This document shows positions 1 to 5,157 of a stretch of 7,069 bases of DNA, one piece after another. Numbering within the stretch: the stretch's first letter is position 1; every line of letters starts with the position of its first letter. This DNA is from CAZDUS01 sp964609375 (lineage in GTDB: Bacteria; Verrucomicrobiota; Kiritimatiellia; CAIKKV01; CAITUY01), in contig CAZSSA010000107.1 in NCBI GenBank assembly GCA_964609375.1, forward strand, positions 1 through 7,069, in the 5' to 3' direction. Both the position numbers and the translations under genes were made by a program. The notes beneath the pieces are model-generated. The model saw only the letters and a list, made by a program, of their open reading frames with translations, was not told the origin of the DNA and did not search any database.

Positions 1-1
1 T

Positions 2-55
2 TCCATCGGCTTCAACGTGTACCCCATCGGCAAGAAACCGCTGAGTCACCTGTAG
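2..55 (+). CDS. Possible 3' end of a convergent gene (17 codons)
   Basis: One + strand frame is open from the window edge to a TAG at 53-55 and reads SIGFNVYPIGKKPLSHL. I do not recognise the protein. The argument for coding is positional: the stop falls 5 bp before the stop of the converging gene at 61, a normal compact tail-to-tail arrangement. The other two + frames are also open for most of this stretch, so openness alone says nothing. No terminator is visible between the two ends. The call is weak and depends on sequence left of the window. Confidence 0.3.
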   Translation, partial: SIGFNVYPIGKKPLSHL

Positions 56-60
56 TCGCC

Positions 61-2319
61 TTATTTTTGCAGCACGCGATAGAAGCGTTGGGAGGCGATG
101 CTGGAAGTGTCCTGCCAGTAATTCGTATAGGGGGCAGGCAGCGGCAGGGTGTTGGTGGCAATGTCAATCCAGTTGGTAGTCCTGAGATCGGCATTGTACT
201 GAAGGATCTGGATGCCAGCCCCTCCGTCGCCAACCGATCCTGCCACAACCGTTGCATTGGTTTGCCGGGTTAACTGACGGATCACGATAGGCTGATTCCA
301 CCCATTGGTTCCTGTGCCGGGTTCGTCGGTGGTGAGTTCAAAGGCCAGGTCGCAAGGCTGCAAGGCAAAAGGATGCCCTGGCGGATAGAGGCCTGGTTGC
401 CAAAGCGGGTTGGTGGCATCGGAGACAACCGACGCGTCGTTCCATCGGTTGGTGAGAGGCGTGGTTTTCCAGCCCCATCCCTTTAGAAGCGTTCCCTGCG
501 CGGGCTCGAATGTCGGCGGGAATACCGCTTGAACGCCAAGCCAATACACGACACCATTGGTCTCGAACCACGGCGAGGCAATGCCAAGCAAATCCACATA
601 GTATTGGAACTCGTGTTCGTAATTGGTGGTCCCTGCCGGCCACTCTTGAAGGACGGTGCCGTAGTACACCTCGTGGCAATTGGTCAAGGGGACAAACACA
701 TCGGCGATCAGGGACCCCGGTTTGCTGAACAGCGGGGATATATTGGTCGGGATATCGGTGAACCAGCCGATGGAAAATCCGAGCGGTTTGACAAGGGTGT
801 TCGACGGGGCTTTGACCGGACCGGGCATGTTGGTCAGGTAGCCAAGGTAGGAGCCCCACCAATGGATATCCGTAACCCGTCGGCCATCACATAGCCAGTC
901 ATCGGCACGATACTGGTATTGGGTGGATGGTTCGCCTCCTGCGATCCGGAATGAGGACATGTTGACTCCGGTAACCATGTCCGGTGGCTGGGCCCATTTT
1001 TTGCCGCGTCTGTTCTCGACATCCGTGATGAGTTCAAAGGCCATGTTGACGGATTGGCCGACATAGGAATTGGTATAGGCTTCCCATCCGGGTGGCGGGT
1101 AGGTCATTTTGTTGGTCACGGCTGGTGTTGGGATCCGGACAGCGGCATCATTCCAGTTTGAACGCGGATCCGTGGTTTTCCAGCCCCAGACATTGGTGAC
1201 TGGCGGTTCGGGGTAAAGGGCTTGGACGCTCAACCAGTACACGGACCCTTCTTTTTCAATCCACTCGTTGGCGGCAGGGAATTTCAGGGTGTACTGGTAT
1301 TCATGTTCGAAATAACCGTTGGTTACAAATGTCAATTCGGAATCACACCAGAGTTCCTCCTTGATGAATCCATCCGGTTGGGGCTGCACGGAATAGGAGA
1401 CTGGATAGATGGCGCTGTCGATCACGGCACCGGGCCTGGAGAACAGGTTGCTGGACGAGACGGGAATGTCGGTGTACCACGACACCAGAAAGGCGACGGG
1501 ATGGATAGGCGGCAAACCATCAGGGGAAGAGACGTCCGTCATCCAGTCCTTGTAGGAGCCCCACCAGCGGAGGCCGGAAATGGGACGGCCATCGCACAGC
1601 CAGTCGTCTGCCACCTTGACGACAGAGAGCGGCAAGTCGTTGTTGCTGATGCCCCAGGATTCGATATCCACACCATTGGCGCAATCTGGCGGCTGGGTCC
1701 ACTTGAAGTTGTAATTGGTGTTGATGACGGGTTCCTCTTGATAGGAATCAAGATTGTGGAAGACGGCAACATCGCCTGAGGAGAGGCTGCTTTCAGGGTA
1801 GGGGGTGCCGTCATCCAAGCCAATATCATTGATCCAGTTACTGATCTTGAGAGAACAAGACCGGTTGGCAAGAATGTCGGTGCCGTTATCCCGAGAGTCC
1901 AGAATGGCTATGCCGCGGGGGTCGTTGGGGTCCAGCCCCTNNNNNNNNNNNNNNNNNNNNNNNNNNNNNNNNNNNNNNNNNNNNNNNNNNNNNNNNNNNN
2001 NNNNNNNNNNNNNNNNNNNNNNNNNNNNNNNNNNNNNNNNAACGTTAACCACTCTTCCCGAGATGGCCAGATGCCCCATGAAGCCGCCTCCATTGTTGGC
2101 GGTATTGTCATAGAATTCAAAGGCACGGGATACGACGTTGGAGGTGGCAACAGAACGGAACCACTGCCCGGCGACGGCGTGAGGATCGTTGGTGGGGCCG
2201 GTATGGCTTGGGTTCGGACGGACGGGGAGTTTGGTGACAGACAGCGAAGGGGCGGAAAAAGTGCCAGGCAAAAAGCCGAACAACAGTAAAACGGCAAGAG
2301 GAAGAGTGTTATTTCTCAT
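61..2319 (-). CDS. Secreted protein with two tandem DUF7901-like modules and FYRV-type C-terminus
   Basis: The start is ATG at 2319-2317, placed by GGAGGG four bases upstream; the frame also runs up to a TTG at 2331, which would put the Shine-Dalgarno inside the gene. The product is 752 residues, 34 of them unknown because of the N gap. Residues 1-23 form a Sec signal peptide (basic MRNN, hydrophobic LPLAVLLLFGFLPG, likely cleavage after FSA), so the protein is exported. Residues 24-205 are an unrecognised N-terminal region interrupted at 94-127. Residues 206-433 and 441-665 are two diverged copies of one module sharing QPPD, ADDWLCDGR, WWGSY, W(Y/F)TDIP, LFS(R/K)PG, EHE(Y/F)QY, VYWL, WGWKTT, WNDA and AFEL(I/T)TD. 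From memory this resembles DUF7901 of planctomycetes and relatives. Residues 668-752 end in QRFYRVLQK, as in many exported Verrucomicrobiota/Kiritimatiellota proteins. No catalytic motif is seen. A binding role, perhaps for glycans given the conserved aromatics, is inference. The gene is monocistronic here and divergent from the pseudopilin operon. Confidence 0.92.
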   Translation of the reverse strand: MRNNTLPLAVLLLFGFLPGTFSAPSLSVTKLPVRPNPSHTGPTNDPHAVAGQWFRSVATSNVVSRAFEFYDNTANNGGGFMGHLAISGRVVNVXXXXXXXXXXXXXXXXXXXXXXXXXXXXXXXXXXGLDPNDPRGIAILDSRDNGTDILANRSCSLKISNWINDIGLDDGTPYPESSLSSGDVAVFHNLDSYQEEPVINTNYNFKWTQPPDCANGVDIESWGISNNDLPLSVVKVADDWLCDGRPISGLRWWGSYKDWMTDVSSPDGLPPIHPVAFLVSWYTDIPVSSSNLFSRPGAVIDSAIYPVSYSVQPQPDGFIKEELWCDSELTFVTNGYFEHEYQYTLKFPAANEWIEKEGSVYWLSVQALYPEPPVTNVWGWKTTDPRSNWNDAAVRIPTPAVTNKMTYPPPGWEAYTNSYVGQSVNMAFELITDVENRRGKKWAQPPDMVTGVNMSSFRIAGGEPSTQYQYRADDWLCDGRRVTDIHWWGSYLGYLTNMPGPVKAPSNTLVKPLGFSIGWFTDIPTNISPLFSKPGSLIADVFVPLTNCHEVYYGTVLQEWPAGTTNYEHEFQYYVDLLGIASPWFETNGVVYWLGVQAVFPPTFEPAQGTLLKGWGWKTTPLTNRWNDASVVSDATNPLWQPGLYPPGHPFALQPCDLAFELTTDEPGTGTNGWNQPIVIRQLTRQTNATVVAGSVGDGGAGIQILQYNADLRTTNWIDIATNTLPLPAPYTNYWQDTSSIASQRFYRVLQK
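325..999 (-). repeat. Protein-level repeat, module copy 2
   Basis: This encodes residues 441-665, starting at KWAQPPD and ending at LAFELTTD. The landmarks match copy 1: QPPD (444-447), ADDWLCDGR (472-480), WWGSY (487-491), WFTDIP (519-524), LFSKPG (530-535), EHEFQY (568-573), VYWL (591-594), WGWKTT (615-620), RWNDA (625-629) and AFELTTD (659-665). Loops differ in length: copy 2 has a longer stretch before WGWKTT and a shorter one before EHE. Only seven residues separate the two copies, so they are tandem domains rather than distant paralogous parts. Confidence 0.85.
1021..1704 (-). repeat. Protein-level repeat, module copy 1
   Basis: This encodes residues 206-433 of the secreted protein, starting at KWTQPPD and ending at MAFELITD. 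Landmarks in order are QPPD (209-212), ADDWLCDGR (237-245), WWGSY (252-256), WYTDIP (281-286), LFSRPG (292-297), EHEYQY (338-343), VYWL (360-363), WGWKTT (378-383), NWNDA (388-392) and AFELITD (427-433). Every landmark recurs in the same order in copy 2. The similarity is much clearer in protein than in DNA, so the duplication is old. Conserved Trp and paired Asp residues suggest a beta-sandwich with a binding face, which is inference. Confidence 0.85.
1941..2040. other. Assembly gap of 100 N inside the secreted-protein gene
   Basis: Exactly 100 N interrupt the gene between residue 93 (GRVVNV) and residue 128 (GLDPNDP). A run of 100 is a conventional placeholder, so the true length is unknown. 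The frames on both sides agree when 100 bases are assumed, which fits any gap length equal to 1 modulo 3. Both flanks look like genuine coding sequence of the same protein. Confidence 0.97.
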
Positions 2320-2323
2320 GGCG

Positions 2324-2329
2324 CCCTCC
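2324..2329 (-). promoter_or_regulatory. Shine-Dalgarno of the secreted-protein gene
   Basis: The - strand reads GGAGGG, then CGCC, then ATG. This strong anti-16S match with a 4-nt spacer decides for the ATG at 2319 over the in-frame TTG at 2331. Confidence 0.8.
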
Positions 2330-2376
2330 AAAGGAAAAACCGTGTTCTCTCTGACATCAGCGGCTTTGCGGTGTAC

Positions 2377-2406
2377 ATGGTACTCCCGCCTTTAAGAGGG
2401 TGTCAA
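2377..2406 (-). promoter_or_regulatory. Putative sigma70-type promoter of the secreted-protein gene
   Basis: On the - strand a perfect TTGACA (-35, 2406-2401) is followed after 18 bp by TACCAT (-10, 2382-2377), which matches TATAAT at four of six positions. Transcription would begin near 2370, giving a leader of about 50 nt before the ATG at 2319. The perfect -35 and sensible leader length support it; the -10 is mediocre. Sigma preferences in this phylum are not assumed to be identical to those of E. coli. Confidence 0.4.
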
Positions 2407-2528
2407 CAGAGCATTAATCATCCCAGTTTTACGGGAAATAGGACAAAATAAGTTACTGACTCAGAAAAGAACCCACTCCTGCCCCTTCAAGATCTATCGA
2501 TGTCCACTTTCCTCGCAATCGATAATAA

Positions 2529-2546
2529 TCATTTTGTCAAAAATGA
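2529..2546. repeat. Small AT-rich inverted repeat
   Basis: TCATTTT and AAAATGA form a perfect 7-bp inverted repeat around the 4-nt centre GTCA. It could be an operator half-site pair or a weak hairpin. At this AT content a chance match is quite possible. Confidence 0.3.
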
Positions 2547-2589
2547 GAATTTAAGGCCTTTGGGAGTTGTTATTTCGTGCTCTTCGGTC

Positions 2590-2613
2590 TGCTTACCAAA
2601 GAGTATGCTTACC
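2590..2613 (+). repeat. 8-bp direct repeat TGCTTACC upstream of the pseudopilin operon
   Basis: TGCTTACC occurs at 2590-2597 and again at 2606-2613, with starts 16 bp apart. The second copy lies about 12 bp before the putative extended -10 at 2625. The position suits a regulator binding site in place of a -35 element, but there is no direct evidence of binding. Confidence 0.35.
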
Positions 2614-2624
2614 GGTATGAAAAA

Positions 2625-2633
2625 TGCTATAGA
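2625..2633 (+). promoter_or_regulatory. Putative extended -10 promoter of the pseudopilin operon
   Basis: TGCTATAGA is an extended -10 type element (TGn followed by TATAGA, four of six with TATAAT counting position by position). There is no good -35 about 17 bp upstream. A start near 2640 would give a leader of about 50 nt before the ATG at 2689. Other AT-rich hexamers in the region lack correctly spaced partners. Confidence 0.3.
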
Positions 2634-2677
2634 GATATCGGGATTGTCGACAATGGATGATCACTATTCAATAAGTC

Positions 2678-2684
2678 GAGAGGA
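2678..2684 (+). promoter_or_regulatory. Shine-Dalgarno of the first pseudopilin gene
   Basis: GAGAGGA lies four bases before the ATG at 2689. It supports this start over the upstream in-frame ATGs at 2653 and 2500, and it gives the short positively charged leader expected of a prepilin. Confidence 0.6.
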
Positions 2685-2688
2685 CGTC

Positions 2689-3102
2689 ATGAAACAAAGT
2701 GACAAAGCAGGGTTTAGTCTGGTCGAAGCCCTTATCAGCGTTGTTCTTCTCGCGATTGTCATCGCAGGCTCGTATTCCCTTATCATCCAATCCTCATCCG
2801 CGATCCGATCCGCCCGGAATCACTATATTGCGGTAAACATCGGGAAAGCCCGCGTAGAACGTGCCAGGAATTTCAGTTATAACGAATTATACATGATGGC
2901 CGAATCGGACATTGTGGTGGACGACAGCGGAAATCCTGCTTCCCTGGGAAGTTACCGGCGAAGCACGACGGTGAATACGAATTATCAACCCAACCTGACC
3001 ATGCTCTCCGTTAAAACCGAGATCCGGGACCGGAAGACAAACACCTTCAAGGGCGACGATGAAACCGTATCGGGGCTATTCACGGAATATTTGACACAAT
3101 GA
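2689..3102 (+). CDS. PilV/GspI-like minor pseudopilin
   Basis: The product is 137 residues and starts with a class III (prepilin) signal: an 8-residue leader MKQSDKAG, cleavage expected between Gly8 and Phe9, then FSLVEALIS with the characteristic Glu at +5 (residue 13) and a hydrophobic helix to about residue 33. After cleavage and N-methylation by prepilin peptidase the helix sits in the inner membrane until the subunit is built into a pseudopilus. The 'GFSLVEALISVV' form and the small body ending in beta strands (about 105-137) fit the PilV/GspI group, which caps type IV pili or type II secretion pseudopili together with the J/W and K/X subunits. It is the first gene of the operon, and its TGA overlaps the next ATG as ATGA. 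The start is set by the leader length and by GAGAGGA upstream. Whether the system is a pilus or a secretion apparatus cannot be told from this gene. Confidence 0.88.
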   Translation: MKQSDKAGFSLVEALISVVLLAIVIAGSYSLIIQSSSAIRSARNHYIAVNIGKARVERARNFSYNELYMMAESDIVVDDSGNPASLGSYRRSTTVNTNYQPNLTMLSVKTEIRDRKTNTFKGDDETVSGLFTEYLTQ

Positions 3103-5147
3103 TGACGACAAACCATACACGCCGTGGCTATACATTGAGTGAAATGGTCATCTCCATGGCCATCGTTCTGCTGGTCGTTTCGGCGGCCACAAGCGGTTGG
3201 CTTTTCGTTAATCGCGGCGAACGCCTTAACGCCGTTCAGTCCGAACTCGACCTTGATGTCCGAAAGACCATGGAACTACTCAAGCGGGACCTGCGGCTCT
3301 CCTCCATGGATAAGATTTTCTTCTATCCGACCGGTCCGGGTCCTTACAGTGCCATCGGCTTTCCCCTGGCAAAAGACAATGACGGCGATGGAATCATCGA
3401 GTTGGGACCGGGTGGCTCCAACATCCTTTGGGATTCCACCGTCATCTATCATGTTCAGACAACCACCCCTTTCCGCCTTCTGAGAACTGTGTTTGAACCG
3501 CGCGATAACACCCTTTCCGACGCCCAGCGGGTTGAACAAATCGCCAGCGTCATCGCCAATGGCAACGGCAAGAGTACCTATAATGCCAACAATTCCACCA
3601 CCGCCACCCTTTTCGAAAATCTATTCGAGTGGTCGGTTGAAGGAAAGGACGCCTCCTTTGACGGCTACGCCCCGTCGCTCCAACGGAAGACAGCCACCTT
3701 TGGTTCCATCCTTCTTGGACCCGGCTCCCACAATGTCAAGTTCACGGTAACCGGCAAAAATCCAGCCAGCACCGGGTACAAAATCGGCGTTGATACGCTG
3801 ACCATCTCCCCCTGCGGCGTCGAGCGTGAAGCCGAATCGCAACTTCCAGTCCTCTCCCAATCCGGAGCCACGGCCGCCTGGGAATACATGTCCCAAGGGT
3901 CCTGGGGCGCCAATTATCAACTGGCGTTCCCGGCCAACAGCAGTGGCCCGTCATTCACCCTCTCCATGGAAAATGACCGATGGGAGGAAACGAATTTCAG
4001 AGGCATGGGCTCCTCATGCGAAAGAACCGAAGTATACTGGAACGAGTCCTCCAGTCCGAAAAATTTCATTCTGAAACTGGAAGGATACGGCTACGCATGG
4101 ACAGCCGCCAAACAGACTCAAGACGAATACTACGATAACGTCAACGACAACTCCCTGACCAACAGGACATACCGAACCCTCCTGCGCGGACGCGACATGA
4201 TGAATGGTGCCTTCTTGGAATTTGACGGCCAAAATCCATATATCCTGTTTTACTCATCCTCCGGCGGGAAACTCAAGATCAAGAATGCCTATATTGGTGT
4301 TGCCGCAGGAACAACCAATTACACCCCTAATGCCGCCGGCACGATGACAAGGTTGAAATTCGGATCTGATTTCGACTGCGAACTACGTACCAACGATTAC
4401 GCCTTTGCAACAGCCGCTTCGCCTTTTTTCATTGATAAAACCAAAAGTTACATCGTGTCCTATCAGATTGGATCTGATGACGGGAACGCCAGGGCTTATA
4501 CCGAAACGCACGCCGGAGCACCCGGTTCTTATTACATTGATAATCCTGACGCTGCCGATGTCGGCACGCCTGACTGGTCTTCCAAGGCCGTCCAGATTGA
4601 TTCACGCGTGGTCGGCATCGAAGGGGTCTTTACCACCTACCCCACCAATGGCATCTTTGACTCCCAAATATTCGATACCAAACAAGCTGCCCCCTCTTAT
4701 GTGGCCATGACGTGGAACTCCGAAATGCCCTGGTCCACGGCCATCGGCATGAAAGTCCGAACGGGCAATCAGGCCAATCTGTCCGATGCCCCTGCCTGGA
4801 GCAATGTCGTCAGCATGTCCACCGGCGGCAGTATCAGTCCGGCCTCGAAGCGCTACGTCCAATTCCGCGCCATCTTGACACCCTCATCCGGCGGTTGGAA
4901 CACCCCGGTATTGAAAGACGTCACCATTCGCTGGACCGGGGTCACCAAAGTCGTTGATGTGACCGGGGAAATGACCGCAGGCCCCAACTATGGCATTTCC
5001 TCGCTGACCATCGATGATCGGCGCCTGTTGAAAGGCATCAAAATCAATCTTACCATTTTCAAGGATATTGCCGGATGGACACCAATGCAAATGCGGATGA
5101 CATCGTCCATGTCGGCGGAAGTTGAACCAAGAAATACAGGCAAATAG
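3099..5147 (+). CDS. Giant PilW/GspJ-like minor pseudopilin with large inserted beta domains
   Basis: The product is 682 residues; PilW/GspJ proteins are usually about 200-350. The leader MMTTNHTRRG is cut before Tyr11, and YTLSE supplies the Glu at +5 (residue 15), followed by a membrane helix to about 36. Residues 45-185 resemble the J/W fold (a long amphipathic helix with ELDLDVRKTMELLKRDLRLSS, then strands to LFENLFEWSVEG). Residues 205-238 (GPGSHNVKFTVTGK, then GYKIGVDTLTI) resemble the end of a CBM- or discoidin-like beta sandwich. Residues 240-505 are unrecognised and rich in Tyr, Asn and Ser. Residues 515-612 (FDSQIFDT to VTIRW, with KRYVQFRAIL) resemble a repeat seen in secreted beta-rich proteins. 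Residues 640-682 (LLKGIKINLTIF, then MSAEVEPRN) look like the closing strands of PilW/GspJ. The middle therefore reads as an insertion into the pseudopilin fold. The ATG at 3099 overlaps the preceding stop; an ATG at 3102 is also possible. Confidence 0.88.
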   Translation: MMTTNHTRRGYTLSEMVISMAIVLLVVSAATSGWLFVNRGERLNAVQSELDLDVRKTMELLKRDLRLSSMDKIFFYPTGPGPYSAIGFPLAKDNDGDGIIELGPGGSNILWDSTVIYHVQTTTPFRLLRTVFEPRDNTLSDAQRVEQIASVIANGNGKSTYNANNSTTATLFENLFEWSVEGKDASFDGYAPSLQRKTATFGSILLGPGSHNVKFTVTGKNPASTGYKIGVDTLTISPCGVEREAESQLPVLSQSGATAAWEYMSQGSWGANYQLAFPANSSGPSFTLSMENDRWEETNFRGMGSSCERTEVYWNESSSPKNFILKLEGYGYAWTAAKQTQDEYYDNVNDNSLTNRTYRTLLRGRDMMNGAFLEFDGQNPYILFYSSSGGKLKIKNAYIGVAAGTTNYTPNAAGTMTRLKFGSDFDCELRTNDYAFATAASPFFIDKTKSYIVSYQIGSDDGNARAYTETHAGAPGSYYIDNPDAADVGTPDWSSKAVQIDSRVVGIEGVFTTYPTNGIFDSQIFDTKQAAPSYVAMTWNSEMPWSTAIGMKVRTGNQANLSDAPAWSNVVSMSTGGSISPASKRYVQFRAILTPSSGGWNTPVLKDVTIRWTGVTKVVDVTGEMTAGPNYGISSLTIDDRRLLKGIKINLTIFKDIAGWTPMQMRMTSSMSAEVEPRNTGK

Positions 5148-5151
5148 GAGG
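5146..5151 (+). promoter_or_regulatory. Shine-Dalgarno of the third pseudopilin gene
   Basis: AGGAGG starts inside the TAG stop (5145-5147) of the preceding gene and lies six bases before the ATG at 5158. It fixes that start over an in-frame TTG at 5122 and ties translation of the two genes together. The ATG at 5153 is out of frame. Confidence 0.85.
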
Positions 5152-5157
5152 CATGAA

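Larger units (their letters stand above)
2320..2688. other. Divergent intergenic region (369 bp)
   Basis: The region separates the - strand secreted-protein gene from the + strand pseudopilin operon. It is visibly more AT-rich than the flanking genes. It holds a sigma70-like promoter for the - strand gene, a possible extended -10 promoter for the operon, a pair of 8-bp direct repeats, a 7-bp inverted repeat and both ribosome binding sites. The + strand frame is open from 2500 up to the pseudopilin start, but the peptide has no recognisable character and would put about 70 residues before the prepilin cleavage site. I read it as non-coding. No RNA gene is recognised. Confidence 0.7.

Noticed and set aside
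529..894. 121-codon + strand open frame
   Set aside because: It is antisense to module copy 2 of the secreted protein. The openness comes from the codon usage of the real gene.
338..1064. Other - strand open frames overlapping the secreted-protein gene (for example 338-862 and 834-1064)
   Set aside because: They are out of frame with the repeats and motifs that recur between the two modules, and they give low-complexity Arg/Pro-rich products. They are shadows.
1222..1779. 185-codon + strand open frame opposite the secreted-protein gene
   Set aside because: It lies fully antisense to a well-supported coding region with domain repeats. Its product looks like a complement artefact (Gly/Asp/Val-rich, no recognisable domain), and no ribosome binding site was seen.
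2320..2331. TTG at 2331-2329 as start of the secreted protein
   Set aside because: It would translate the Shine-Dalgarno itself. The ATG at 2319 has GGAGGG upstream and directly opens a signal peptide.
2520..2536. Fur-box-like sequence (CGATAATAATCATTTTG)
   Set aside because: Only the left half resembles the GATAAT unit; the right half fits poorly. Such partial matches are common in AT-rich DNA, and no iron-related gene is nearby.
2500..2688. N-terminal extension of the first pseudopilin to an ATG at 2500
   Set aside because: It would place 71 residues before the prepilin cleavage site instead of 8, and the extension has no character. The GAGAGGA before 2689 explains the real start.
3621..3920. 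- strand open frames inside the giant pseudopilin gene (also 3276-3539 and 4014-4232)
   Set aside because: They are antisense to a continuous 682-codon gene with a clear prepilin leader. There is no independent start signal or domain.
5122..5157. TTG at 5122 as start of the PilX-like gene
   Set aside because: It lies inside the preceding gene and lacks a ribosome binding site. The ATG at 5158 has a perfect AGGAGG.
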